From the NCBI GenBank assembly GCA_002069015.1, contig MWBL01000013.1, positions 1-39,384 of the forward strand: 39,384 bases of DNA, given 5' to 3'. The notes under the pieces are model-generated. The model saw only the letters and a list, made by a program, of their open reading frames with translations, was not told the origin of the DNA and ran no database searches. This document shows, in pieces, positions 26,201 to 34,416 of this stretch (the first letter of the stretch is position 1; every line of letters starts with the position of its first letter). The position numbers were made by a program, and so were the translations under genes. This DNA comes from Firmicutes bacterium ADurb.Bin300. GTDB lineage: Bacteria; Bacillota; Clostridia; Oscillospirales; Acutalibacteraceae.

Positions 26201-26232
26201 TACCCTTCCCCCTGAAATAATTTTACAAGGGT

Positions 26233-26261
26233 ATTTTAGCATAACATCCCATTATTATCAA
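26233..26261 (-). promoter_or_regulatory. Sigma-A promoter of the PHP/sialidase-fold/MBL operon
   Basis: On the - strand TTGATA (26256-26261) and TAAAAT (26233-26238) are 17 bp apart, 32 bp before the start codon. It is divergent from the GH92 promoter, with 7 bp between the -35 boxes, so one regulator could control both. Confidence 0.75.
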
Positions 26262-26268
26262 TAATTAA

Positions 26269-26297
26269 TTGACACACACCTTTCTTATTGTTATTAT
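26269..26297 (+). promoter_or_regulatory. Sigma-A promoter of the GH92-like gene
   Basis: TTGACA at 26269-26274 and TATTAT at 26292-26297 are exactly 17 bp apart. It lies 22 bp before the TTG start and is back to back with the promoter of the opposite operon. Confidence 0.82.
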
Positions 26298-26319
26298 TGC
26301 TAAAAAGGGGACGACAGCT

Positions 26320-28359
26320 TTGGATTTTTGTAAATTTGTTAATGTTTTTCATGGCTGCGGAGAAATAGAACTGCCTGAGCCTAAGGGCATAGCAGCAAGA
26401 TGGTTTTTTATTAAAGCGGGCTGCGGAAACACTTCACCCGCGGCTTCTCTGCCGTTTTCAAGATTGACGGCAGGTCCTTATTCGGGGGGATATCCTACGG
26501 GCTACGGCGACCATATGCCTAACTACCATTCCCGTCCGCCTCATTTTCCTGAGGGGAAAGGGCTTCTGGGGTTTTCGCACCTTCATCAAAGCGGGACGGG
26601 GGCGATAGGGTATTATTACAATTATGCCGTTGTAACCCCGAGATACGCGGATTCTCCTTTGAGGGTTATCCCCACAAACGAAAAGGCTCAGCCGGGCTAT
26701 TACAGCGCAAATCTTAACGGGATTAAATGCGAGCTGACTGTAACAAAACGCCTTGCGCTTCACCGCTATACATTTGATAAGGACGAGGGAGAAATCCTCA
26801 TTGATTTCAATAATAACGGGCTCAATCTCCCGGGACAAAGCAGGAAAACCGTTTCGGGCTTAAAAGTAAATTTATATGAAGAAAGCATTGTCACCGCCGG
26901 AGCGGAAATTGAGGGGGTAAAAATCTATTTTGCGGTAAAAGCCGTAGGGGGGACTTTTTCCTTAGACGAAAACAATCGTGCCGTTTTAAGACCGAAAAAA
27001 AGGGAAAGAATCGCACAGCTGCGCGTAGCATTAACCGTAAAGGGGCACGAAAAAGCGCTTGAGGATTTGAAAACTCCCGCCGAATTTGACTCGGCAAAGC
27101 AAGCCGCCTTAGACGAGTGGAACCGATATCTTTCAAGAATTGAAATTAAAGCTTACGATGATAGAATCTATGAGATTTTTTATTCAAATCTTTATCACTC
27201 CATGGTCAAGCCCGCAAATTGGCACGGCGAGAGCTTTATTTACGGCGGCGACGGGCCGTTTATGCTTGATTTCAATACGCTTTGGGATATGTATAAAACA
27301 GCGCTTCCGCTTATATTTCTGATATGTAAAAAAGAAGGAGAGAATATTGCCGAAACACTTCTTAAGGTAGGCGAGCATCTAGGTTATCTTCCCAACAGCT
27401 TCGGGCTTAATGCGCAATATGATGTATCAAGGTCACAAGCGCGTATGCTTGGCGCCTATGTGCTTTTAACGGCGTATAGATTCGGATTGGAGGTTGACCC
27501 GAAGCGAATGCTGAAGGTCATTATAACAGACCTTCTCACAGATGATAAGGAGGACTTTACGCTGTTCGGGCGTTGTAAATCTCACACATGGCTTCTTGAT
27601 ATGTCAGACGCCTGCGCATATGCCGCTAAGGTCGCGCGTGAAATAGGAGAAGATGAAACAGCTCGCCTTCTGGAGCCGCACGCTGAAAAATGGACAAGAG
27701 TATATGATAAAAATACAGGTCTTTTAGACGAGAATTCGAGCTTTTATGAGGGTACACTCTACAACTATTCATTCCGCCAGACTGCGGATATGGAGGCGAG
27801 AATTGCGCTTGCCGGGGGAGAGGAACGGTTCGTAAAGCTTTTAGACGACTTTTTCGGGTTTGGAAAGCCTGCAGTCAAACAACCGACTGACCCTTATAAT
27901 TACAAGAGTGTGGAAGAGGGAATGAAATTGGGAAGGTTTGAGGGCTTTAATAATGAATCTGATATGGAAGCGCCGTTTTCTTATATTTTTGCAAACAGAC
28001 ACGACAGAACATGCGAGGTTATCCGCGGCGGTATGAAATATATGTTTACTAAGGGAAGGGGAGGCATACCGGGCAATAACGATACGGGCGGACTTTCCTC
28101 ATATTATGTTTGGTGTGCTTTAGGGCTGTTCCCGGTTGCGGGGAGCGACCTTATCCTTATCGCATCGCCTTTTGTAAAGTCTGCGAAAATTAAGCTCTCG
28201 TCGGGAAAGGAGCTTTGTATTAAGGTGAATAATGCGGGAGATAATAATATTTATGTTAAAAAAGCTCTGTTTAACGGCAGGGAGATAAAAAACCACCGCA
28301 TAAAAGCCTGTGAACTGATACAGGGCGGCGAGATTGTTTTTGATATGAGTGATTGTTAA
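26320..28359 (+). CDS. GH92-like alpha-mannosidase, intracellular
   Basis: A 679-residue protein related to GH92 exo-alpha-1,2-mannosidases, calcium-dependent inverting enzymes that trim mannose from N-glycans. The N-terminal beta domain has GFSHLHQSGTGAIGYY (near residue 92). The helical barrel has TLWDMYKTALPL, YEGTLYNYSFRQ (the glutamate matching the family's EGNAWQY general acid) and GGIPGNNDTGGLSSYYVWCALG near the end. The usual GNEDCG/GNDDCG loop is GNNDTG, and the N-terminus is diverged, so specificity may differ. TTG at 26320 follows AAGGGG; a longer frame would read through the promoter. No signal peptide. Divergent from the PHP/sialidase-fold operon. Confidence 0.85.
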   Translation: MDFCKFVNVFHGCGEIELPEPKGIAARWFFIKAGCGNTSPAASLPFSRLTAGPYSGGYPTGYGDHMPNYHSRPPHFPEGKGLLGFSHLHQSGTGAIGYYYNYAVVTPRYADSPLRVIPTNEKAQPGYYSANLNGIKCELTVTKRLALHRYTFDKDEGEILIDFNNNGLNLPGQSRKTVSGLKVNLYEESIVTAGAEIEGVKIYFAVKAVGGTFSLDENNRAVLRPKKRERIAQLRVALTVKGHEKALEDLKTPAEFDSAKQAALDEWNRYLSRIEIKAYDDRIYEIFYSNLYHSMVKPANWHGESFIYGGDGPFMLDFNTLWDMYKTALPLIFLICKKEGENIAETLLKVGEHLGYLPNSFGLNAQYDVSRSQARMLGAYVLLTAYRFGLEVDPKRMLKVIITDLLTDDKEDFTLFGRCKSHTWLLDMSDACAYAAKVAREIGEDETARLLEPHAEKWTRVYDKNTGLLDENSSFYEGTLYNYSFRQTADMEARIALAGGEERFVKLLDDFFGFGKPAVKQPTDPYNYKSVEEGMKLGRFEGFNNESDMEAPFSYIFANRHDRTCEVIRGGMKYMFTKGRGGIPGNNDTGGLSSYYVWCALGLFPVAGSDLILIASPFVKSAKIKLSSGKELCIKVNNAGDNNIYVKKALFNGREIKNHRIKACELIQGGEIVFDMSDC

Positions 28360-28376
28360 ATAAACGGTAAATATAA

Positions 28377-28419
28377 AAAAATCAGCTTCCGGCGCGGCGT
28401 GACGACGGGAGCTGATTTT
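28377..28419. terminator. Intrinsic terminator between convergent genes
   Basis: The stem AAAATCAGCTTCC / GGGAGCTGATTTT encloses a GC-rich loop and is followed by GTCTTACC. A and T runs on both sides suit termination of both the GH92-like gene and the - strand unknown gene. Confidence 0.82.
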
Positions 28420-28430
28420 GTCTTACCATT

Positions 28431-29567
28431 TTAGTGGTAGTAATCAAAAGTGTTTTCTGATTTTTCATATAATCTCATTTCGCTGTTGAGCGCTTCAAAA
28501 AGCTCGGGGAAGCCTTCCTTGAATTCATCATTGAATATAAAATAAGTATCATTAATGACGTATGCGTTGCCTATTTTACACTTGTTTTTTTCGGTACCCT
28601 TATCTGTAGGTTCGTAGTATTTGATTGTAAGGGTCTCAATCTCATTTGTCTGTTCGTCGATAATATAAGATTTTCTGATATGACCGTTAGTAAATCCGTA
28701 ATACTTGCCCACAAACTTAAAGAAGGGATTTGCGGCTGCTCGTATTTCTATTTCGCCGTTTATTTGTTCCCCCGCTATCGTTATTTTACCGGTTAGATTG
28801 TCATAAGAATAACCTGTTTCGGTGTAATACTTTTCTTTGAATATTCGGCTCCTGAGAAGAGTACCTAATGTTATTTCGTTAGTATCGGTAATAGAGCGCT
28901 TTTGATAATTGCCGTCTGAATCCTTATAAGTGCAATATATCGAGAGCTTGTCGGGAAGATAATAACCGCTGTCGGGAACGAGAGTTGCGCTGAAATCCCT
29001 GTCTGTTTCGGGCTTTACACCGTCGAGAGTAATATTTACGAGTCCCGAAGGGACGGGGTAATCCGTGACGAGGTTGTAATAATCATCCTTAATAAAAGAG
29101 GAATGGGTTATCCCGTCCTCGGCGAGAGTAAGAAGAGGGTTGTTTAGGTTGTTTACCTTGATTAAATTGCTGTATTGAGTCTCGGTCAATTTTGAGGTCT
29201 TTGCTTTGTAGGATGTAATGTCCTTCCCCTGCGCATCTTTGTCAGCGAATGGCGTGAGAACATAAAAGGATTTATTTCTCATTGCGTAAATAGTACCATC
29301 GTCCATATTGCAAACGAAGGTGCGGTTTTCGGAGGTGCCGGAAAGGTATAAGCTAACCTTGTAAGGATCGCTTGCTTTTGTGTCCTCAAAATCCCACTCA
29401 ATAATTATAAAGCCGTATTTTTCTATAAGAGTGTCGGTCGAATTGGCATTAACACATTTGGCATCATCGAGACTGAAACTCTCATATCCGTGCAACACCT
29501 CAAAGTCGAGGAGAAAAAAGGATAAAACCGCAGCAAGAATGCATGAAAAAAAATAAAACTTTTTCAT
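28431..29567 (-). CDS. Hypothetical secreted protein
   Basis: Not recognised. The 378-residue product starts with a signal peptide or N-terminal anchor (residues 1-27: MKKFYFF, then a leucine-rich run) without a lipobox. The rest is hydrophilic, rich in Y, D, K and T, and predicted to be mostly beta strands. It includes a stretch that recalls repeated carbohydrate-binding or InlB-type beta modules (YYLPDKLSIYCTYKDSDG and ITIAGEQINGEIEI). It would be exported to the cell surface or periphery. A perfect GGAGG lies before the start. The gene stands alone, convergent with the GH92-like gene and divergent from the MFS transporter gene. Confidence 0.75.
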   Translation of the reverse strand: MKKFYFFSCILAAVLSFFLLDFEVLHGYESFSLDDAKCVNANSTDTLIEKYGFIIIEWDFEDTKASDPYKVSLYLSGTSENRTFVCNMDDGTIYAMRNKSFYVLTPFADKDAQGKDITSYKAKTSKLTETQYSNLIKVNNLNNPLLTLAEDGITHSSFIKDDYYNLVTDYPVPSGLVNITLDGVKPETDRDFSATLVPDSGYYLPDKLSIYCTYKDSDGNYQKRSITDTNEITLGTLLRSRIFKEKYYTETGYSYDNLTGKITIAGEQINGEIEIRAAANPFFKFVGKYYGFTNGHIRKSYIIDEQTNEIETLTIKYYEPTDKGTEKNKCKIGNAYVINDTYFIFNDEFKEGFPELFEALNSEMRLYEKSENTFDYYH

Positions 29568-29696
29568 TTATTACCTCCGCCGAAATCATAATACAACTTT
29601 ACCACAAAAAGCAAAAAAGTAAATATAAAGGTTGTATTTAAATTATTTTTATGTTAATTTTTTATTAAGAATATAATTTTGAAAATGGAGTATTTA

Positions 29697-32048
29697 ATGG
29701 AAGAGAATGTGCCTGTTAGAAAAACCCGAATCGAAAAAATACACAACACCGTTTCCGAGGTTATACTTTACTGGAATCGCCCGCGTCCGGGCGAATATGT
29801 CGCTTATAAGGAGATAGTTCTGTTCTCGATCGGCTGGGCAGCAATGAGGCTTGCCACCAATTTCGGCATCGGATTCGGTGTTAATAACGAACTCACTTCT
29901 CAGACTCTCGGTATGACACATATAGAACAGCTTGTTCTTTCAAATATCGTAAGTGTTTTAGGTTATTTCTATATTCCTTTGAATGCTTGGATTGTAGATA
30001 ATTTCCGTATCAAGGAGGGCAAGTACAGAAAGTATATTAAGCTTGCGATGCCCTCAATGGTGATTACGCTTGTGGCTCTTTGGCTCCCGTATCAGAAGAT
30101 TGACAGTGTGAACCATTATCTTATGATTGCGGTTTTGTTCATTGTCGGTCAGCTTCAAAGCTTCATACAAAACTGGCTTGTTACAGGTGTAACGAATATG
30201 ATACATGTTATCACTCCCAATACTAACGAGCGCACACGCATTATGGCAATCTCGAGCATTATATATAATATGGGACCGACTATCCGCAGCGTATATTTGC
30301 CGTGGATGGTAAACGTGGTGGGCGGCAAGAACAACAATGAGGCAAAATACACGATGAAGTATTACCGTGCCACATTTACGCCTCTGACACTGCTTGCACC
30401 TTTGACTTTGCTTTCATATTATTCTACGAAGGAGCGTCTTGTGATTCCCAAAAGCCGTATGTCGAGCATCAGTTTTCCTAACGCTATGCGGGCTGTTGCG
30501 GGAAATAAGATTTTCTGGATAAAAAGTCTTGACGGCTGGAATGATTTCCTTGAGAACGCCAGAGGCGATCTTTGGGGATGGATGGTTTACCGTGCAAACA
30601 TAATGTCTTCCACCGCATATGGAATTATGAACACTATATGCTGGAATGCGACACTTTGGGCAATGCTGCTTTCACCCGCGTTCATTAAAAAATTTGGGAA
30701 GAAAAATATAAAAATATTCAAGAATATTATACAGATTTTTATTGTCATCACTATCGGAACAGCTTATAAAAGCCCGTTTGTGGTGCCGTTATTATTTATA
30801 ACGAACTGGATTGAGCGCTTTATTGATTGTGGCGAGGTTATAGATAAGTCAATAGATTCGGACATGCGCGACAACCAGCAGTACCTTATCGGTGAACGCA
30901 TAGACGGAGCGTACGGTTTTATCGGTTCCTATGTGGGGGCGATTATAGGCTTTGGTACGCAGTTTTTCAACCCTTGGATAGAGAAAAAAATGGGTCACGA
31001 CGGCTCCGATTACTCGGTTTTGAATGTATACCAGAATTACGCGAAGTACGGAAACAAATATAAGAACCCCGACAATGTGCTTTATGATTTGATGGATATC
31101 AAGATAATTATATCGGTTTTCGGGGCAATTGTTGATGTTATACCGTGGTTTTTTTATGATATAACCGAGACAGGGCAAAAGGCAATGGTGCGCGTCAACA
31201 GAATCCGTGCAATAATTGAGGACAGAGCGGCACAAATGCGGGACGAAGGGATATATATTGAGGGGTGTGAGGCAATCGCACTGGCAAAAAAATATTATGG
31301 TGTTTCACCCGTCGTACTCCCTAAAGAGCAGCTTATATCGGCAAGGCATCTTCCGACTGCGACGGAGAACGAAAAGAACATTCGCGCAGCAGCCATCATA
31401 AAGGCAAAGGAAGCTATTAAAGATGCGCAGACTCATAACGAAGAATGCGAAATTGCCGGTTTTGTCTGCAGAGAGCTTGGTCGTTTCAGTACCGAGTTCG
31501 GAATAAAGGAGCTGGAGCTTTGCAGATTGATTGTATCGGGCGGAAGCCAGCATTTTTATAAATTGGCAAATAAGGTGTACTCGCTTGCCATAAAGCTTCC
31601 CGAAGGCAAGACCCGCGAGGAAAAAATGTGGAGAAAACAGGAAATACATAACGCCCGATCAATATTTAAATCCGCAAAGCTCATTCCTAAGCACTATCCT
31701 GACGGATTTGAGGAATGTGATCCCCGTGAATACGAAGACGCCCATAATCTTCCCTCAGATACAAGAAGCGAGCGGCGTTTACGAAAGAAAGCCATGAGAA
31801 CTGCAAACAAAAAAATGAATATCTACGGTCAGATTACATATCCATTTCTTGCCGCGAAGCGCACGACGCAGCTTTATGAAGGATATCAGGATATTTATTC
31901 GGTTACATTAGAATATGACGAGGTAAAGGCTAAAATCAAATCACGCGAGGACGAGGAAAAATTAAAATACGAAGCGCTTGCACAGCTTCAGAAAACAGAC
32001 AAGGAATCCCGCATAGCCGAAAAGAGAATAAAACGGGGTAAAAAATAA
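29697..32048 (+). CDS. MFS-type (GPH-like) transporter with long cytoplasmic tail
   Basis: A 783-residue membrane protein. Residues 25-500 hold about 12 membrane helices in the layout of the glycoside-pentoside-hexuronide/cation symporter branch of the major facilitator superfamily. This makes sugar or glycoside uptake likely. The last 240 residues or so are hydrophilic, strongly charged and helical (RRLRKKAMRTANKKMN, EDEEKLKYEALAQLQ), and must be cytoplasmic. That tail is unusual for the family and may be a regulatory or scaffolding domain. ATG at 29697 is favoured by GGAG at 29687-29690; a TTG at 29679 is an in-frame alternative. Nearby glycosidases suggest oligosaccharide import. Confidence 0.88.
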   Translation: MEENVPVRKTRIEKIHNTVSEVILYWNRPRPGEYVAYKEIVLFSIGWAAMRLATNFGIGFGVNNELTSQTLGMTHIEQLVLSNIVSVLGYFYIPLNAWIVDNFRIKEGKYRKYIKLAMPSMVITLVALWLPYQKIDSVNHYLMIAVLFIVGQLQSFIQNWLVTGVTNMIHVITPNTNERTRIMAISSIIYNMGPTIRSVYLPWMVNVVGGKNNNEAKYTMKYYRATFTPLTLLAPLTLLSYYSTKERLVIPKSRMSSISFPNAMRAVAGNKIFWIKSLDGWNDFLENARGDLWGWMVYRANIMSSTAYGIMNTICWNATLWAMLLSPAFIKKFGKKNIKIFKNIIQIFIVITIGTAYKSPFVVPLLFITNWIERFIDCGEVIDKSIDSDMRDNQQYLIGERIDGAYGFIGSYVGAIIGFGTQFFNPWIEKKMGHDGSDYSVLNVYQNYAKYGNKYKNPDNVLYDLMDIKIIISVFGAIVDVIPWFFYDITETGQKAMVRVNRIRAIIEDRAAQMRDEGIYIEGCEAIALAKKYYGVSPVVLPKEQLISARHLPTATENEKNIRAAAIIKAKEAIKDAQTHNEECEIAGFVCRELGRFSTEFGIKELELCRLIVSGGSQHFYKLANKVYSLAIKLPEGKTREEKMWRKQEIHNARSIFKSAKLIPKHYPDGFEECDPREYEDAHNLPSDTRSERRLRKKAMRTANKKMNIYGQITYPFLAAKRTTQLYEGYQDIYSVTLEYDEVKAKIKSREDEEKLKYEALAQLQKTDKESRIAEKRIKRGKK

Positions 32049-32078
32049 TCGGAATTTGTAATACAGAGCAAAACAGAC

Positions 32079-32109
32079 GGTCTGCCGCAAGCGTCGCCTT
32101 TGGCGGACT
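32079..32109. terminator. Possible terminator between the MFS and GH16 genes
   Basis: An 8-bp stem (GGTCTGCC with GGCGGACT, two G-T pairs) directly after the MFS stop is followed by TTAATT. It abuts the GH16 stop on the other strand. Weak but well placed. Confidence 0.4.
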
Positions 32110-32961
32110 TTAATTGTTATTTAAATCATTGTATTGATATGCCTTTACATAATCCACAACGAAATCAACGGGTAAGGTACCCGGAGGGTTGTCGGTAATG
32201 ACTCCGCTCCAGCCGGATGAGGGTTTACTGCCGATTCCGTCAACCTCAACGGACAAAAGCATGCTTTCGGGACATTGAGAAACCCATTTTCCCTTAACCC
32301 TTGCCGTTTCAATTCCGTTTATATAAAAAATGTATTCGTTTTTGTTCCACTCAAGACCGTATGTATTGAACTGAGTATAAGGGTTTACGGCTTTGAAAAA
32401 GCCGACAACCTTTATTCTGTGACCAATGCCGTAACCTCCGTAATGCAGATTAGAGGTTATAAAATCGTTTTTTTTCATGGCGAACATCGGAGACTCGAAT
32501 ACGTCGATTTCTACTCCGCTTTGGGGAGGAACACCCTTTGCAAGTTGGTTATGAGGCATAAACCAGAACGCAGACCAGATTCCCTTTGCGGCAGGAAGCT
32601 TACAGCGGCATTCAAAATACCCGAATGTCTGCTCAAACAGACCGCCGCCGTCAAGGCAGGTTGAGTAATAGCCGGCTCCAAGTCTGCCGTCGGGTTTGTA
32701 CTGTGTTCTGATAATCAGGTTGTCATCTTTTATAAACGCTTGAGACTTATCCCAATAGCCTCCTTTTCGGTTATAGTTCTCCTGTACATGCCATTTAGTT
32801 GAGTCAATGCCGCCGCTGTCGAAGTTGTCTTCAAAAGTCAGATGAAATTTTGACAAATCGAGCTTTTCCCCACTGCCGAATGAGGGACGTTTCAGATAAG
32901 TGAATGTGGAATAAAACGTTCTGAGAAAGGCGTTTTCAATCTTGGTTTGTAATTCAGACAT
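32110..32961 (-). CDS. GH16-family glycoside hydrolase, intracellular
   Basis: A 283-residue beta-jelly-roll endo-hydrolase of the GH16 clan (beta-glucanases, agarases, endo-galactosidases). The catalytic motif ExDxxE is intact in EIDVFES: nucleophile E151, D153 and acid/base E156. Flanking strands are typical (GYFECRCKLPAAKGIWSAFW before, HYGGYG after). There is no signal peptide; the N-terminus is a short helix, so the enzyme should be cytoplasmic. Given the host-glycan enzymes nearby, a keratan- or mucin-type beta-galactan is a possible substrate, but sequence alone does not decide. Its ATG directly follows a 12-codon open frame that has the strong ribosome-binding site, so translation may be coupled. 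Confidence 0.88.
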   Translation of the reverse strand: MSELQTKIENAFLRTFYSTFTYLKRPSFGSGEKLDLSKFHLTFEDNFDSGGIDSTKWHVQENYNRKGGYWDKSQAFIKDDNLIIRTQYKPDGRLGAGYYSTCLDGGGLFEQTFGYFECRCKLPAAKGIWSAFWFMPHNQLAKGVPPQSGVEIDVFESPMFAMKKNDFITSNLHYGGYGIGHRIKVVGFFKAVNPYTQFNTYGLEWNKNEYIFYINGIETARVKGKWVSQCPESMLLSVEVDGIGSKPSSGWSGVITDNPPGTLPVDFVVDYVKAYQYNDLNNN

Positions 32962-32962
32962 A

Positions 32963-33001
32963 TTAAATCAGAATGTAATCAAAAAATATATTTGAGTACA
33001 T
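32963..33001 (-). CDS. Possible 12-codon leader peptide upstream of GH16
   Basis: The strong ribosome-binding site AAAGGGGG precedes ATG at 33001, which opens the frame MYSNIFFDYILI and stops one base before the GH16 ATG (TAATATG). The GH16 start itself has no clear Shine-Dalgarno sequence. This suggests termination-reinitiation coupling, or a frameshift that shortened a longer N-terminus. No independent support. Confidence 0.35.
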   Translation of the reverse strand: MYSNIFFDYILI

Positions 33002-33020
33002 TTTCCCCCTTTCATATATT

Positions 33021-33767
33021 TTACCTAACCGATCTGAGGATTGCCATGAGCTTTATGGGACTTGTAGTCGTAATATTGTCAACTCCATATGAGAGTATGC
33101 GGCACTGGTCCTTACGCTTGTTAACGGTCCATGCGGAAACGAGCAGACTGTGACTGTGCATTATGTTCGTAACTTTTTTGTTTATACAGCTGAAATGAGC
33201 ATTTAGACCTATAGCGCCCATCTGAGCGATTTCATTCGCTAAGCTGTGGAGATATTCGTCGTTATCCATATTGCTTTTATCAATATAGCCGTTAATATAA
33301 TACGGAATAAGAGGTGAACCCTTTTTGACCTGCTCAACATTTTCGGGAAAAACGCCGGTATAAAAAGCTCTGTCAAGAAGCTTGTGACGGGAGAGAATTT
33401 CCTGTACTCCGGCTGTATTGCTATATGCCTTAAGGTCTAAATTTGCTTTTACTGTGCTGCTTTTGGCGAGCTTTTCGGCGATCTTTTCAAAAAGTACGCC
33501 CTCATTATCCGCGGGAGAATCACTGTGAATTATTACAACCGTACCGTCTTTTCTGAAGGTAACATCAACCTCAATAATATCGGCACAGGCTTTGATTGAG
33601 GTGATTACAGATTTGACGGAGTTGCGCTTCGTCAGCAAAGCTCCGGTGTGAGCCGTAACCGTGAATTCCTGCGGGATTTCGGCACCGCTTTTTTTGAAAT
33701 ATTCTTTTACCATGGCAGAACCCATTGAACCCCAAATTCTTGTAATAAAAAAAATACAGCGCAGCAT
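33021..33767 (-). CDS. Degenerate glycerophosphodiester phosphodiesterase-like protein
   Basis: A 248-residue GDPD-family TIM barrel. GDPD enzymes split glycerophosphodiesters into glycerol 3-phosphate and an alcohol. Conserved parts include the catalytic H40, the metal pair E66/D68 in IIEVDVTFRKDGT, H81 in VIIHSD, and the strands NLDLKAY and VSAWTVN. But the canonical HRG is HTG (T41) and the PEN motif is RNS, so the phosphate-binding arginine is missing. The enzyme may have a different substrate or be inactive. A short, non-cleaved-looking N-terminus (MLRCIFFITRIWG) may touch the membrane. GAGGT precedes the start. It is upstream of GH16 on the same strand. Confidence 0.8.
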   Translation of the reverse strand: MLRCIFFITRIWGSMGSAMVKEYFKKSGAEIPQEFTVTAHTGALLTKRNSVKSVITSIKACADIIEVDVTFRKDGTVVIIHSDSPADNEGVLFEKIAEKLAKSSTVKANLDLKAYSNTAGVQEILSRHKLLDRAFYTGVFPENVEQVKKGSPLIPYYINGYIDKSNMDNDEYLHSLANEIAQMGAIGLNAHFSCINKKVTNIMHSHSLLVSAWTVNKRKDQCRILSYGVDNITTTSPIKLMAILRSVR

Positions 33768-33835
33768 TAAAGTACCTCACTTTTTTACGGCATTCAAAAA
33801 TTTATCCAAATTATTCCTGATTTTATTACATTGTC

Positions 33836-33864
33836 ATATTAATCTATTACCGCGGTTTTTTCAA
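33836..33864 (-). promoter_or_regulatory. Probable sigma-A promoter of the GDPD/GH16 genes
   Basis: On the - strand TTGAAA (33859-33864) and TAATAT (33836-33841) are 17 bp apart, about 68 bp before the start at 33767. Confidence 0.5.
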
Positions 33865-34072
33865 GAGAAAAGTCAAGATTATTGTATATGCGGAAAAAGT
33901 CCTATTACAATTACAAATAAAATAATGTTTACAAGAAATATTATTTTAATGTATTTTAAGTCTTTCCTAAGCTGATGTAAATTCAGGAAGCTTGAATAAT
34001 ATGTAGCCGTCGCTATAAACTATTAATGAATTCATAGTTGAGAAAAAAGATTATTTTTAGCATTAATTTCTA
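33865..34072. other. AT-rich intergenic stretch, nothing assigned
   Basis: Part of a 378-bp gap between the GDPD-like gene and the spore-protein gene. Apart from the promoters at its ends I see no convincing coding frame, RNA or repeat. A + frame covering 33661-33975 overlaps the - promoter and has no ribosome-binding site, so it is not a gene. Confidence 0.5.
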
Positions 34073-34102
34073 TTAATATTATTATTAAAAATTCTCACAC
34101 TA
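34073..34102 (+). promoter_or_regulatory. Possible sigma-G promoter of the spore-protein gene
   Basis: TTAATA at 34073-34078 and CACACTA at 34096-34102 are 17 bp apart and resemble the sigma-G pattern (TGAATA and CATnnTA) with one mismatch each. Alpha/beta SASP genes are sigma-G dependent in known spore formers. Confidence 0.4.
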
Positions 34103-34145
34103 TGATTGCAAACGCAAAAATTTATATGTAAGGAGTGTAACAGAA

Positions 34146-34340
34146 ATGGCAAGTAACAACAGGGCTGTAGTTCCTCAGGCTCGTGAGGCTCTTAATAAGT
34201 TCAAGATGGAAGCCGCCAGCGAGGTGGGCGTAAACCTTAAACAGGGTTACAACGGTGATCTTACATCTAAGCAGGCAGGTTCTGTCGGCGGTCAGATGGT
34301 TAAGAAAATGATTCAGGCTTACGAAAACGGAATGAAATAA
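34146..34340 (+). CDS. Alpha/beta-type small acid-soluble spore protein
   Basis: A 64-residue protein that coats and protects DNA in dormant spores. It has the family's two conserved regions. The first is VPQAREALNKFKMEAASEVG, containing the GPR protease site (M-E before A-A-S-E) where the protein is cut at germination. The second is the DNA-binding GDLTSKQAGSVGGQMVKKMI. A strong AAGGAG precedes the start and a terminator follows, so it is monocistronic. Length is typical. With SpoIIR it shows that this genome encodes endospore formation. Confidence 0.97.
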   Translation: MASNNRAVVPQAREALNKFKMEAASEVGVNLKQGYNGDLTSKQAGSVGGQMVKKMIQAYENGMK

Positions 34341-34357
34341 AACTTCTTAAAAAAACG

Positions 34358-34395
34358 CTCCCCGTCAGGCGATTAAGCCCGGCGGGGAGATTTTT
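34358..34395 (+). terminator. Intrinsic terminator of the spore-protein gene
   Basis: The stem CTCCCCG / CGGGGAG encloses about 18 bases that can pair further (GGC with GCC) and is followed by ATTTTTAC. A textbook rho-independent terminator. Confidence 0.9.
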
Positions 34396-34416
34396 ACAAA
34401 ACATTTTTAAAAGAGG

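Noticed and set aside
26269-26319. Longer GH92 frame starting at TTG 26269
   Set aside because: It runs through a TTGACA-17-TATTAT promoter; TTG 26320 follows AAGGGG.
30849-31235. 128-codon - frame inside the MFS gene
   Set aside because: Antisense to conserved membrane-protein coding sequence; no ribosome-binding site.
33661-33975. 104-codon + frame
   Set aside because: It overlaps the GDPD gene and its promoter, lacks a ribosome-binding site and has no recognisable feature.
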